Source: Phoronis australis (lineage: Eukaryota > Phoronida > Phoronidae). From it: 60,000 nt of DNA. Of this stretch, positions 1-14,192 are shown one piece after another. The position numbers were made by a program, and so were the translations under genes. Position 1 is the first letter of the stretch. Each line of letters opens with the position of its first letter. The stretch spans positions 437,881 through 497,880 of the forward strand of contig NMRA01000095.1 in the NCBI GenBank assembly GCA_002633005.1, in the 5' to 3' direction. The notes under the pieces are model-generated. The model was given only the letters and a program-made list of their open reading frames with translations, made no database searches and was not told where the DNA came from.

Positions 1-2832
1 AATTAGTAAAAATGCAGTCTGACACTACTACGTGGTCTACTTTCTCTTTGCTGTGTTGCAGGGCAGAGAAATGTGACTTGTCCATTTGCTTTCTCAATTA
101 TTTATGAGCACACTTTTGTGTATATAATTACAAAAGTGGACTAGATTACATGTCTTCTCCATGTCACTAAATGGAGTGCAACAAGCCTATGTTTTACACT
201 CACTGTGTGTTTGATAATTGGTTACTGTGCACAGAATTGTTTAGCTTTGAAAAATGCATTGGTGAGTGAAAAGTAAAATACACAGTGTGTGTGTACTTGT
301 GCATATGCGTGTATATGAAATTTGGCGAATATGGCTACCTGTGAAACAGGCCGAGTAAAACTAATTGGAAGTTAATTTGGAAAATAAGATATGCGTGAAG
401 CTTGATATATTTGTTTCTAAACAAGAGATGTTTTCAATTTAACATTACCAGTGAAGTGTAGGGGCACGCAGAGTGCAATCAATGGTTAAACCTACTAATT
501 TTATTGTTTGTGGGAAAAAAAAAACGAGAAACGCGTCTACTTTTAATGGGCAAAATACATTTTGAGTAGATGGTTTGACGACCACAGTTTTTGTGGGGTC
601 GTTGATTATTTTTCTCTGTATTTACTGTAACAAAATAGAAGCAGCCCGCATAGCTGGAGATTTTTTTTGCACGATGATCAAAAGTCATGATTAGTTTTGA
701 TGTGTCGCGTTAAAAATTGGTTTAATTTGAGTTTTACACACCTCATTCATCTGGTGAGGGTCCAGCAGCTGTACACCTACTATTAGATATTTTTGTCGCA
801 AGCAATTGATGATGTTTCCTTTTTTTCTTTGTTTCCTTTCTTTCACCTTCCAATCAATTGTTTCCTGTCAGCCAAGGGTCAGTGAGTTGGCTCACGTATG
901 CACCCGCAGCAAATTCCATCGCAGCAGCTATGAAACAGTATTGACGGATGGACATTAACATATATTACAGCTTGTGTGATCTGATTAAGGAGACTCTACA
1001 ATAGCCGTCTAAATAGTGTTTGAATATAATGAAGGCCAGCGTCAGCTGACAACTCTAACAATGAATCGATTTGCCAGGCTAGTCCATGGCCGGATAGGGA
1101 ATACAGATGGTAGAGCCACAACCTCAGTAAACTCCAGTTTTATTTGATTTCAAGACTACAAGCTGTTCTGGTCTTGTTATTCTTGTCTTGTTTACAGATT
1201 TCCTCGGTATTTTGGGGGGGCTGTGTTTATGTTTCTCATTGGTCTCCACAGTGTTTTTATGATGTTTTATTAGTTAACAATGAAAAATTGACATTCCACG
1301 ACACCTTCAAAGTTTCGTACTTTCTTTTCAACACAAGCCAAGAATAAGTGTAATTTGAAGAGCTAGAAAATGGATTTGACCTGTTTGTTCCGCAACGCCT
1401 TCAAATGTCTCCAATTGACTGCGGTCCCCCAGTCACTCTAATCCCGAACACCCCTACACAAAGTGGCACTAATACTGAATAAGTGCAATTATGGAACTAT
1501 TGTAAAAGATTCACAGAACATATCTTTGAGGGATTATCTAGCTATAGATTTGTCCTGTACAGTTCTCAGCAGTTCTCTGTCTCGCCATCCAAACTGTTAG
1601 GCGGCGATATTCAAAGTCAATTTCGGACATTGTGTTCACGCTGAAGATCTCGACGACAAAGTTTGGCTGCATTGTCAAGTATGTGACTGGAATGTGAGAA
1701 TTTTTTATTTTCTTGTCATTGCTTTAAAGAATTCCACTGTAGAAGTCTTCCTGGTCTATTTCTATTTGGAAGCTCGATGACAAATGTTTTGATATTGTTC
1801 TTATACAAAAAACTGTCGGTCTTTTTTTCTAACAGCGATTAACGAAACCTTTTTTTACCAAAATTATTTTTTTACCAAAATTATTTTTATTCAGGAAACA
1901 TTGTGAAACAGTGCCTTGTAAACAGCATGCGAAATGCTTATTTTAGTCACCAGTAATGGTATGACCTTCATTGTTTATGCCTCATTATCAGTAAATTGTT
2001 TTGCTTGTTCTTCTCAATGGTCCATTGTTTCCTGGCTAAAAATATACAAGGCCAGACGGCTTGATTATCTGGCCAAGAAAAGTCTGGCCATCTTGGCACC
2101 CAGTTTGTGAGAGTACTTCAAAACTACACCAGCGCAGGTAAAGTGCCTTCAAGCTTCTTTCGGTATTCTTTTAGCACTTCTACTGAGCCAATCCTCGTAC
2201 CTTTGGTGATTTTGATATCAAAAATGTTAACTTTTGAAAGGCACCATTTAGGCTACCCCTGTCAAGTTGGTTTCATTTTGTGCCATTCTTAGGTTGCTTT
2301 CTCATTACGGAAACCCTGGTTTACTGAAACTTCATCACCACTCCCCTTGTCTTTCCCACTACTAATAGCTCTTTCCATCAAACAATAGTGGAGTTATTGC
2401 TAGTTCTTTGGATTAAACACCAGGTGGCGAAGTTGATTCACATTTCCGACTGAATGTATGTGTTGCCTGTTGCGACTTCTAGCGATTACTAGCCTGTTCT
2501 ACTGCAGGGGAGTTGCACACCTGTAGTTTAATTCACCTATTTTGTGATGGTTGTTTAAGTGTGGTAGTTCCGCTTTCCCGCTGGGCAAAACTGCAAAACA
2601 GGGGGAGCTGCTGTATTGGTGGGACAACAACATAAGATTAAAAGTGGTTGCTATGTGTGGGAAGAACTGGCCAATCATAGCTGTTCATAACTCAGTGACT
2701 AAAATTCATTTGTTCTTCTGTCAGCTTGATGGATGGCTACTTGGCTGTTGGCTGAATGGGGAAAATGCTGGTTCCGTACCTGAATTCTATATGGAGTTTA
2801 GTAGGTGCTTGACAGTTTTAAGAACGCAACTA
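1..2832. other. Non-coding stretch, nothing recognised
   Basis: I see no exon here: open frames are short, AT-biased and resemble no protein family I know. The only local structure is a direct duplication of TTTACCAAAATTATTTTT at about 1854-1888 and a SOX-type heptamer CCATTGT at 2022. It could be intergenic DNA or an intron of an upstream SoxD transcript, because the first SoxD coding exon begins with a splice acceptor and so needs at least one 5' exon. Confidence 0.5.
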
Positions 2833-3046
2833 TGGTAAAATCTCACCAATTTTGCACAAATCATTATTACCAACGTTGAACTTTTTTCAATTTCAAACAC
2901 CTCTAATATTGTTGAGAATGCAAACAGTATCTCACAAACATACGACTGTTGTGCCGTTGAACTGACACTTATTTTTTTGAGGAAATGAGACAGAAAAAAA
3001 TTTGCTCGTGCGTTGTCTCGTGTTCTAATTTGGTGAGATTTTACAG
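2833..3046. mobile_element. Short TA-flanked inverted-repeat element (MITE), copy 1
   Basis: The left end reads TGGTAAAATCTCACCAATTT, and the right end reversed reads CTGTAAAATCTCACCAAATT. The element is 214 bp and is flanked by TA on both sides (2831-2832 and 3047-3048). No transposase frame is present. TA target duplications are typical of the Tc1/mariner superfamily, so this is probably a non-autonomous mariner-type element. Three more copies lie in this window at 19636, 25276 and 41401. The family assignment is inference; the inverted ends and TA flanks are seen directly. Confidence 0.7.
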
Positions 3047-3048
3047 TA

Positions 3049-6000
3049 CATTAGAAAGTACATTTAAGATATAAATTTTATGCTTGTTTGACGTATTTTA
3101 CGATTTAGTTTAGATAATATCTAGGACACGCGCGTGTTTGCTATTTTTAGTTTCAAGTCTTGCTCTTGTGACCTCAATCCTATCAATTATTTGCAAACAA
3201 AAATGGGTCTTAAAGTTTTAGGTCCTAAGATTGATCGTGACAGGTTGTACCTACGTCTGGTGGCGGCACATTTAAGGGGTGACCGCTATCCCCCAATCCT
3301 TTGTGAATATATCTCTCGCTATCCATAAAAAGATTTATAGATAAACAAATTTTAATTTCCTTTTTGAAATTACTCATTGTTAAAGTCTGGTAGTGCCACA
3401 GTGGTTACCCCTTCAATAACCCCCTGCTGTTTCTCCATGGCAACACACCCTTTCTCATTGTTCATTAAAACAACTGACCATTAACTGTATAACAATGGAG
3501 GACTGTTCCTGGTGTTGAAGTAGCCTGCAGCCATTGGCTTGTATTCCAGCGCTACCCAGTCACATGGAAAGCTCACATCTTAGAAATGGTGAATGGGACT
3601 CGTATGAAACGTTCAGATACCATGCTTAATGCATGATGTTCCAAATTACCTGGCAAGAATTATTTTTAAAATGTTCCACTTTCGCACTAGGTGGTAACAA
3701 ACAATTTGCCTTCATAGTTTTTATGAAAAAAAATAAATTTGTTTAAAAAATAAATGAAATGAAAACTTTTTGAGATTTCGTCCTGAACAGAAAACTGGTC
3801 TTATTATGATTACTATTGTCAAATCTGCCTTTTTTCTAAATTTTATTAAAACGCGATTGCGTGACTGTTCAGTGACGGGTTATTATTATTATTATATCAA
3901 AAATCAAATTCTACAGGCTTTCTACTTCCAGAAAATATGTACTTTTACCGAGGTCAAGTCTATAGACTTGTAGAGATTTGGTTAAATTGTCAGATTTGGT
4001 AAGGTTCTACACAACTTAAAAGTTATCAGAGATTTTCTCGGCGTCTACAAAGTTATGATGAAAATATTTGATCTGATGGAATATCAGTTGCTTAACTGAT
4101 TTTTATGTTTTATTTTTGTCCTTGATTTGTTATTTTTATAGTTTTTTGTATTGGCTAATTTATGGCTAATTTATAATCGCTTCTGGATGTTTTGTTACTT
4201 AAGCAATGATGTTAATTAGCATTCCTTCAGTAGAGACATTCAAAGAAAGCGTTTTATTTCTTGATAAATTTGCTTGTTTTTAAAACAAATTTTGAAAGAC
4301 TCGGAATGTTTGAGGATGCTGAAGAAAAGTTGAGAATCGGGCGAAGAAGTTTTTTTAGAATATTTCATATTTAAAGATCAGCAATAATATCGAAAAGTAG
4401 CTGACCCGACCTCTGCCAGTGATTATGAAAAACCTTTTTTTTCTGTCACAAATGATATTGTTTGTACCCGTTGTACTAAAATTAACGAATTCTACTAAAA
4501 CTGAACTTGAGATTTGCTGGACTCATGTCAATCTCTGCATTGATTGCGTAGGCAAACAAACGCTAATAATTTGCCTTAAGAAGCCAACACTAGCTGTAAT
4601 TACATCCATTGTTGTAGCAGTAATCAGATTGTTATCACTCATTAGGTATGGGTAACTTTGCTGGTGACCTGATTTAGTCACCATGGTTACGTTATTCTCT
4701 GCTGTTATCATATTGGGATACTGTGATGTTGGGGATACAACAAAAGTTGTCAATTAATACATTGCAGACGATTCTTTGAAGAAAAAAACAATGCAGCGTC
4801 ATTCTGTAGTCTTTGAATTGATGTGTGTGGGGATGATGAGCAGGAAATTAAATTAACAAACAAAAGTGGTTATTTGGAGCTTAGCCATCAAAGTGCCTAC
4901 CACTTATATCAGGTAAACACAATCATTTCACAGTAATATTTCTGACTGGAGAAGTTTAAAGAACTCCCTGTGACTGATTCACTTAATTGGTTCAGTGAGA
5001 AAACTGTCTTATTATGCGTTATAATGTGTTTTGCCTGTATATCCTGTATTGTATATTTTTGTGTTTGTACGACAAATTAGCTGAAAGCTTGTAGGATTCA
5101 TTAATATAGTCTTGACTGTTGAAAAATGAATTCAGGTAAAAAGGATCTGATTTCATTCGCGTTATTGTGTGAAAGGAAACTACCCATTCACTAGTTAGTT
5201 AATGGCATTTGAAATTTGTTATTTAGACAATAACGTGTATACAACCTTGGATTACAAAATAAGCCAGCTGTGTATGAAAGATTCTTTACCTTGGTTTTTA
5301 ATTATTTAGAACATATAGTGTGCTTAACTTTCTTCATCTGGACTTCATCGCTGAAATAGGAACATTTCACCAAGTTAATGAATTGACAGATGCCTGTTTC
5401 TGTGTTAAAAGTGGGAAGCTTGGCTATTTTGTGACGCTCCGTCAATAACTTTAGGTAAAAGTCTTCATTAAATTAGGTATATTTTGAAAAAATGATGTCA
5501 TTTTGAGAGGTCATTGTTTGGAAATATCTGTTGAGTGAAACAGCTTGTGTTGAAATTTGTTCCTTTGAATTTTTAATTAATCTGAAAAAGTATTGTTATT
5601 AAGGTTATTAAGTTTTTTATTAATACATGTCCATTATCTTTTATATATTTTTTGAGAAGCCGAAACGAATCGGAGCGTGCAAAATTTTTAACAAACCAAA
5701 ACTTTCAAGACAATCTGGCGTATGTACCGCAGACGCAAGAACCTCGCAAAAACGCAAGATACGCAAGACTTCACGCGATATCTTCATGTGTTGCAAGCGA
5801 AGCACACTAGCTTCCTTCGTGAGATTCTTGCATCTATGGAACTCGGCCACGACTTGTTAGTTTCTCGTCTCAGACAATGTCTATGTTCTAGCACCCTGTG
5901 TCGGATTAACACTAACTTCAACTGTCTGCTTCACTCAGCCTGCTGGGTTCATTCAATTTAATAGAAATGACCAAATGTTTGATAAACAAGCTCTCAATTA

Positions 6001-8221
6001 GTGCAGGCAGGCAAAGGCCATGGCTGGTTATATATATATACATAGTGCATCTCAACTTTTCTATCATATTACAATGCCTTTTATGGCAGTCTTGCAATAA
6101 TTATGAGCCCTGTTGACTTTTAATTGTACAGTATTACCCATGTCTGTCTATCTCTAAGTGTTAAATGAAGCGCTTGGGTTTTTGTTCATGGCTCACTGAC
6201 AGGAGTTCCTTGCAGTGAGGACTGGGCTGGTATGTTCGGTACATTTTGGTGGACAGTTGGGAATTACTGAACTAATTATGAATCAAAATGAAGACAGTGT
6301 GTCGGTTTCATCGTCATTGGTTACTGTTTCTGCTCGGACACCTGACCCATTAATATCATCTTAATGGTGACGATGATCGTAACTTTGGTTTTATTTTATA
6401 ACGCATGAAATCAGCTCCATTCTCAAAATGCATAGCAATAACACGACTGTTGATAAATTCGCGTTGAAAATTATTAACTGACGCAACAACTTCTTGTGTA
6501 TTAAAGGTTTTAGGATAATGTTCTTGTCAAAAGAATTAAACATGATGTAAAAATTAATCTTTTCCAACATGGTTGGGATTTGATGTGTGTAAGGTTGAAC
6601 TGGTTTAAGACAGCAGCAGTCTTAAGGGTTTGTTGCACCTTCTCCGGAAGTCTATGCATTTAGTGAAATATCTGCATAAACTGTAAAAATTTATTGTATA
6701 AAAATATATATGTATATATATCTTCTAATGGTAGGGAATCGGTATACTTTGATTTTTAACTTTATATAATTGTCATTAATTGGATCGTGTAACTGTACCT
6801 TTTTGATAAAATTTGAGAAAAATTAAGGTACATTCATATCAGAACAACAATATCAAGAACTTGGCAAAAAATTGTATAAATCTTACTGTTTTATACGTAT
6901 TTGTTTTCTTACACAGTTTTCTACATATTTGTTTTACGGAAGTTTTGATTATTTTCATAAAAATCATAAATGTGTTGTTATTTATTGCTCCTTATTCTGA
7001 AGTGTGACATTTTAAAAACAATTCCCCACAGTGTTACGAAGAATAATGCATATAGCATTAGTATGTGTACTTTGGCAGCAGCCCCTCCTGTTGGCAGAAT
7101 TTATTGAATTCACCGCTGTGGTTTTGGTTAACGATTTTCATGCATATTCTTTCGAGCTATTGGTATTTTTGTTGGTCCTCCAGAGAACAACTAAATAGTA
7201 GTTCACCAACAGACATAGCAACAATATATACATATCAATAGTAAAACGTCAAGTACAGGCACAATGGGAGGTACTGAGCCAGCGTGTGTCGTACACCCGG
7301 GAGCTGCTCGTTCAACTTAGATTGTTCACAACTTTTAAGTAGAGACTCCAATATTTTGAATGAATGGGTGTCTTGTTCAGTCTACCAAATTACAGTGTTT
7401 TTGACAATCTTGTGAATAGTAATTGTGCGGTTGTGTCGGTGCAAAAAATGGTCTTGGAGAGAACTAGTCTACAAATGCATACACGAACACATAGGAAAGG
7501 AATATAGCATGTGACTGATGATGTAACGAGTCCGGTTATTAGGATGGTTACAAGCATCTAGCGGACGCGTGAACTAAGAAACAACATTGCATCCAGCCAA
7601 CAGTTGCAATTTGTAGCAGTTTAGGTTGTTTTTAAGTACTAGATAGATTACATGACCTGGTGTTTTGATAGTAAATAATTACATGGAGTTAATAATTTAT
7701 CATACCAAGAGTTTGAATGAGTATGCATGAAATGTGCCAAGCAAAAAGACAGTGGTGTATTCATTAAGTGTGAAAATTTCTTATGAATCCGATCAGCCAT
7801 TTCTGAGATCTGATGTTCTGAAGATAGCCAGATAAGGACAATTTTCTAGGGTACTACATAAAGAGTGAATTCGCTTTGCTTTTTAGAAGGCACATTTCAG
7901 TTTGTTAATAGGCATTTTCTAAAACAGCAGACATGTTGAATTTTGCTATGTTGCTAGATGATGATTTAAGTATCTTGTTTATGAAATGCGCAACTCCATT
8001 TGACGCGAACCTTGGGAGATTTTGAAGCAGTGGAACTTCAGCTTTTTTTCCTCTCCATGTCGTCAGCTCGCCATTGTGGTACAGTGGGGTATGCAAATGT
8101 TTCATGTAAAAGAGTCAAATGACACTGTATGTCAGCGTGTCAAAGAAACTGCATGTAGTCTTTGTCAAGCTCCATCCATCTTGACCACTGTAATGTGAAA
8201 CAAGTCACTTTTGTGCTCTCG
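3049..8221. other. Non-coding stretch without recognisable genes
   Basis: No convincing exon. Short AT runs occur (TATATATATATA near 6031, AT-rich at 6700-6722). SOX-type heptamers sit at 3492, 4606 and 7261. One imperfect inverted repeat at 5737-5835 is listed separately. Frames open on both strands at 5.63-5.96 kb overlap each other and look like by-products of a CpG-richer repeat rather than genes. Confidence 0.45.
5737..5835. repeat. Imperfect inverted repeat rich in GCAAG motifs
   Basis: The segment begins with GCAAGAACCTCGCAA and ends with TTCGTGAGATTCTTGC, which is an imperfect reverse complement of the start. Several GCAAG/CTTGC copies lie between them. It is richer in CpG than its surroundings. 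It could be a decayed short transposon or a hairpin-forming repeat. No coding role is supported. Confidence 0.35.
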
Positions 8222-8300
8222 CATCACTATCCTCTACTACCCTCCTGCACTACTCTCCTCCACTATCCTCCACTACCCTCCACTATCCTCCTTCACTATC
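8222..8300. repeat. Degenerate tandem repeat, unit about CTCCACTATC
   Basis: A pyrimidine-rich run of about eight diverged copies of a 10-bp unit (CTCCACTATC, CTCCACTACC and variants). It is simple-sequence DNA in non-coding sequence with no sign of function. Confidence 0.7.
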
Positions 8301-11300
8301 TGCCCTTAAGCTGACAATAGCGTTACTAATGAGCCAATCTGCAAGGATTCTACAAGAAAACAATAGGCTATTTCACAACGCCTGTCTATGTCATGCTTGC
8401 CTCCATCAATGGCTGATTAGAGCCTGCTGGGGCGCTAGAGATGTCAAGTTGATAATGCTAAGATTATTTTAATCAAAACTTGCGCAATTGTGATTGATGG
8501 TAAAACAATGCCGCTCCCCAACTGTTTAATTAAACTGTTGTTCCCCGCATGTCTCCTGCGACAGATGATGTACAATGGTACAAATTAAAATGACTGACTC
8601 GCAGTACTTAACACCTTGAGAGACATCTTGTTTATAAGTGCTCATTGTATTAGGGCTTTTATGCAGTTTTAATGCGTGAATTGCTATAGAAAAATGAACT
8701 AGGATACCCCAGGAAACCATATTGTCCAATTGTTCAACTTCAAAGTATTCATAATTTGCAAACTGTCAAGAATTGCCTAATTAAGCCAGTCTTCTATTAT
8801 TAGCCTGTTTGTATAGTGATTAGCTTGGTTGGGAATTGGTTGTTTAAAGGGCCATTTTAATAGGGCTTTCTGTCAATGGTTGAGTTCGTTGCTGACTGTT
8901 AGGTGCTTACTAATAGGCAACTTTTTATAGAAAGTACATCTGAGAAATCATTTGTTAATGTCATTTTTTACTTGAGACAGTCAACGAAAATATTTTCTTA
9001 CTTGTAGACCCTGTGTGTCCGTCACCAATTTTTTTGTTTTTTTTAGTTTCACAGGTGTAAGATAAACACTTTCCCTCAGTTCCTTGAATTTACCTGTTTT
9101 ACTCTTGTTAGCCTTTGATGGTATTTGGATTTGGGTCATTTTTCATTTATTTTACTCAAAAATCCCAAAACTGTCATTTTTTAAAGGCTGGTTACTTTAA
9201 TGTTAATATTAAAAACTCTACCAAATGATGTTTTACGACATCTCCAAACTACAAACTAAGCCAACAACGACTAAAATTTCTCAATATTCATATCTGTTCT
9301 GAAATTTGACAAATGATGTTACACTAGTCCACCATATTGTGTGCTGCGAGAAATCCACAAATAACTATTAGCCGCAGTCTTCGCGATTTGGTTGTGTTGG
9401 CTCATTTGCACCTAGCTGTTTTTTCCGCATCATTTCACGCGAGAACATTGTGTTCTTCAAGCCTACCATCTTATTAAAACAAGAAAAATGTGCTGATACA
9501 GTTCATCAAATCATTGGTCACGGTCTTTGCACGAGTCACTGAGTGGAACCTTTAGCCGATCCACCTGTACACATTCTGTTTTGATGTTGGAGTTATTACT
9601 CACTATTCGCACGCTTTGGTGGCGCTGGAAAAAATGATTGTTGTGCATTGTTGCTTAGGACACAATGCCTCGTTTTAGCATCGATTTTAACAACGCAAAC
9701 GTGAAAGTGCACCAGTTCCAAACATGCAAAACCATTTGTAGTCTGGACAAATTTGTACAAGTAGTAAATAGTTGTCCTCTAGAGGTCACTACTACTTCAC
9801 ATGTATTAATGAATTTGAGACCGCTCATTCATATGGATGCGATGTTTATATCTTCTGCATTTCTTGCATGTGAGGCTGTAACTTAAAAGATTTGTTTATA
9901 AAAATTTTAGGGTCTAAAAGCACATTAAACATAAAACTATCCAATATACAGTGATAATTGTTTATCTTTCTATAATTGGCACCAAATGGTTTTATGTGTT
10001 GACATTTATTTTAATTTTTGTGCATTTGATGTAAAGATGTTGTTGAAGACAAAAGCACCAGTTCAAAATGCCGACAAGGTAGGAGACCGTATATAAACAC
10101 TACTTTCCACCTAAATTTGTCTTCACCTATTCAGCACACACTATGACAGACATGAGAAGATTTATTTTGTGACTTTTTCAGACAAAAATAAAGATCTATA
10201 TTTTAGTGTATTAGTAGCTGTATTTGTGAAGATGTCACAAAACAAAATTTTGCCAAGTTGGCATTGTTTATGGCAAGGTAATCGCAGAAAAATGACAGTT
10301 TTGGAAATTATTTTTGTGCGAAATAGGTGAGGAATTACCCCCAACTGATGGACACTGCCATATGTAGAACAAAGTTGGACATTGTAAATTTGACATAAAT
10401 TTTCTCTAAGAGTATACCTAGTGTTTCTCATTCAACTTAACTGTGGCTGAGTTGTAGTGTACACAGAGGACAAGCACTTGTACCCACAGGCAAGGGGTCT
10501 CTTTCATGACTTACAGACCTACAGTGTTGCCCTCATGGCAGTTGGTGAATGTTGAGTCCTTCCATGTGTATACACATGGCGGGCACACTTCAATGCTCTA
10601 CACCTCTCTAGTTATAGTTCATAAATTTTGGTATCTGAAACTTGAAAAACATCAAAGGGTTACATCAGTTGTGTAGCTGGTGTTAAGGATCAATGAATTC
10701 AAAATGTGTGCCCTAATGAAGTGGTAATATTTATTGTTGAAAGGGGCTCTCTTTATGGTCTGGTCAATTATATTGATCCAACTAATGAAGACCAGTGTAT
10801 TATAGCTGTCCTGTTACCGTTTTCTTGAGAATTGTACGAAATTAAACGAAAGATGGCAGAGCAATTTTCTGCATCATGCGTGGCCATTAATTACAGGAAC
10901 ATCTATAAAGGAGTGTTTTTACCATAACAACTTTGTTTATTCTCAAACCAAACTACACTGTTCAGCATTACCATGTTTAGCCGCATACTAGGTGTCTTTC
11001 TCGATTTCAATCGATCACGTAACGGTATCTATTCAGAAGCGACTCCGTCTGACGTCGTTGCCGTCATGTACTAAATTGAATTGTGTTAATACCACTAGCA
11101 TCCAATTCTACTTACATTGTAATTGCGTCTAAGATCAATACCTATTATCAGTCCCGCGCTTTGTTCTATTTGCAAAAGTCAATTTCTGAAACTGACGGCC
11201 AACTCTAGAGGGACCCTGCATGGATTGCCGGTCATCGGTCGTCGATGCGCTAACAATGGCGTTAATTTGGCCGCAGCTGCTAGCATTTTGTTTCCTTCAA

Positions 11301-11573
11301 CTCTGTTGATTCAGTGCTCTCTTGTTTGTTCAGTTGTTTGCGTTGCTAATTGGCCATTGTTTCTTTCTATTATTGTTAGTTACAATTCCATCTGAGAAAC
11401 CAAATACTGCGGAGTGGTGATGTATCGGGTGCGGTCCTGTTATTGACGTTTTGTTTTGTTCCTTTCTTTTCTGCACAGATTTAGAAACCAAAGTTTGATG
11501 TAATGTTCTAGGGTTATTGACAGGTGTTCAATTTGACGTGTTGGCTTTTGTCAGTCTCTTGTGTTCAAATGTG
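8301..11573. other. Non-coding stretch; possible homeodomain-type motifs
   Basis: No supported exon. At 8750-8890 there is a run of TAAT/ATTA-containing motifs (TAATTAAG, TATTATTAG, GATTAG). A more CpG-containing patch lies near 10985-11300, with SOX-type heptamers at 11253 and 11354. These could be cis-regulatory but the evidence is only motif content. Confidence 0.3.
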
Positions 11574-11733
11574 AGTAGTAGTAATAATAATAAAAATAGT
11601 ACTAAGAACAATAATATCAATAATAACAATAATATACTACTAATAATAATAAAATAATAATAAAAACAATAACAATATAGTAATAATAAAATAATAACAA
11701 ACAACTATAATAGTAATAATAACAATGATGATA
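11574..11733. repeat. AAT-type low-complexity tract
   Basis: Irregular microsatellite dominated by AATAAT, ACAATA and TAGTAATAA words over about 160 bp. Simple sequence with no gene content. Confidence 0.8.
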
Positions 11734-14192
11734 GTGTTAACTTTATTTATTGAGGATGCGTCTAAATAGCCAAATAGTTTTGTGCATCATTCTAAGCAAT
11801 ATTTTATGCTGTAGATATTGAATTACTCAAATAATTTGTCTTTATTATTATTGATTTTATTATTAATCTCAAAGAAAACAAAGAAACCCGAGTGTAAAGA
11901 GAAATTCTTTGAGTAATCCCACATCTATAAGTCTATGGTTCAAAGGCACTGGTAGGTTGAATAGCACTCTTGTTTGGGGCTAAGGCACTGGGCGCTTTTA
12001 AATGTTGGAAAATTAAAAATTGACTTGGTGTTAAGCTGAGCATGGGTGTTCAAAAAAGAAGTTTCTGACAAGTCTGAGATGGGAGGTTACTCACTCTCAA
12101 ATGCTTTCCCCAATTGTGCACACAAGTGTGATAATGTTAGAAAAAATCGGAGCCAAAAGAACCATCTATTGTTGCGTCTTTAGTGAAAAGTGGCACGCTT
12201 TCCTGTTGGTCTCAAACGTTTCTGGGTCAGAAGCAACACTCACGAGTATTATTACAGAAGGATATCATGTCGTTTTTAGTACTTCCTGTGCAAGATGACT
12301 ATTAGCCAAATGTGTCCAAATTCACCACAAAGTTTGCTGTCTTCTAAATAAGATCAAAGAAGCAAACTTGCCTCATTAAGATCTCCTCAGCCCAGGTGCA
12401 CTAACGACATGACTGTCAACAGGCTGACCAGCAATGAAATCTGACCAGCCAATAGCGTGCCAGGGAACAATGCACTGCTCTGGCCATATACAGTGTAGGC
12501 AGGTCTGTAATTGTTATTGAGAGCAGCGAATTATCTTCGGAATCTTCACATTACTCACAGCATCTGTGTACAGTTATCTAGCCTTCGCCACCTATTTTTA
12601 GAATGTTCCTGTATTGTGTTGATCCACAGAAGAAAGCATGGGTTGATCCACTGTTGCATGCGGAGGAGGTAAGTTCCGAGGCTAGATGAGGAATCACTTT
12701 TTGCTAATTTGTAGCGATTCAGCAGGTCTCTGTTTTTGTAAACTTCATTCTTGGCCCTTGTTGGGTGAAATGGGTGAATTTTTCATCTGTTGTTTTGAAA
12801 AAGAGTCTTTAGTTGAGCATCCTGTTTTCCCTAACTCGGATTGGTTAGGCTCCATTGAAAGTGAATCTTCTTGGGGTCAAAGGTCGTCTCATAATTAACA
12901 ATTGATGTTGGGCACTGTCTATTATTCAATAGAACTCTTGTGGGTATCTCCAGGAAAAAGTCTTAGCCAGCAGCCAGTGTGCCTTCAGGCCATCTAACAA
13001 ACAACAGTGTTGACTTTTGTGGTGGAATATAGCTGCTGGATACTAATCTGTTTTGTTTTGTTGGCTTGTATTGGTGAAGACAACAAGATCTTGAAGAGAT
13101 AAGGACTGTGGACCAGAGTGTATAATTGATAACAGTCGGGCCAGTGTGATCTTGTATACAGAGAAAGCTGAGTCTGACGCAACTTTCATGTGATGACTTT
13201 CAGTTATTGAACGGTTTTAGTTTACAATACTTGTTCTCGCATTGTCTTGCACGGTTTTGTCTACCTCAAGATCTTTATATGATTGGAACAGTCCGTTTTT
13301 CCCTGATCCCACGCTCATCAAGGTAATTGGCTCTTTATCACATACTTGACTGCAAACTTTTGTTCATTTCACTGAATAGGCTCTGGTTTCTTTTACATCA
13401 TTGTGGTAGTTTCGCTTTTGTTTATGTTCTAAGTGTTTCCTGGGCAGACATAATTCCCGTGTTGTTTCAGTTCCTTAATTTGGAGCTCACATCCCACTGT
13501 GTCTCTGGTAACCCGTTGGTTCATTAAGCAGAGGCAATCAGTCAGTGTTTCTTACCTTTGTTGTCACGTGAACCATTGTAGCCATTTCGCTGTCTCTGCT
13601 AGTTAAAAGCAGTCGCGCTGTTGAAGGCTCGTCATCGCAAGTCATCGCAGTGCCCATTTCCTGTTCACGTTACACCTCGTCATCGGGTTCATTATTGCCA
13701 TTTCCCCCAGCAGACAATGAGGGGAATTAACGCTTTGTTGTTCACATAGTAATTGTCGTCACGCCTGTCTACTATGACGTAACGCTCGGCTTATCCTTGG
13801 TTTTTGATTGGTTATTGATATCAGTGGTAGAAGTTTTCCATGCTTATGTTTAGTTAATTAGACATAGGGTGTGCATCACATTAATTGATTCTATTCCTCC
13901 ATTGTTCTTCTAGGTGTGTTTGTACCTGTTTTGTCATGTCGTTTAATAGTTAATAATACTAATAAGAATTATATAATACTACATCACTTCCATTACCTGT
14001 AATGTAATATGGAGCCACATTCAGGTAGTATTACTACATATTACCTTGGGATATCCTGTTACCCAGCAGTCCCTTGGAAATCCTGTTTCATACATTGGCG
14101 AGTGTTGAATTTTTTTACTTAATTTTGCGTTGTTGCCAAAAAATGCTGAGTCATGAAATAAGGAAAGAGCACTTTTTGATTTCTATGATTAC
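11734..14192. other. Non-coding stretch, one weak exon-like block
   Basis: No recognised gene. A 39-base open block at 12630-12668, between a CAG acceptor and a GTAAGT donor, is exon-like but matches nothing I know (see findings). SOX-type heptamers occur at 13573 and 13899. The patch at 13.55-13.80 kb has more CpG than the surroundings. Confidence 0.35.

Noticed and set aside
5627-5961. Overlapping open frames on both strands
   Set aside because: They overlap in opposite senses, resemble no protein family and arise from a repeat with few stop codons.
9665-9886. Plus-strand frame of 73 codons starting MPRFSIDFNN
   Set aside because: No homology recognised, AT-biased codons, and no nearby splice signals that fit a gene.
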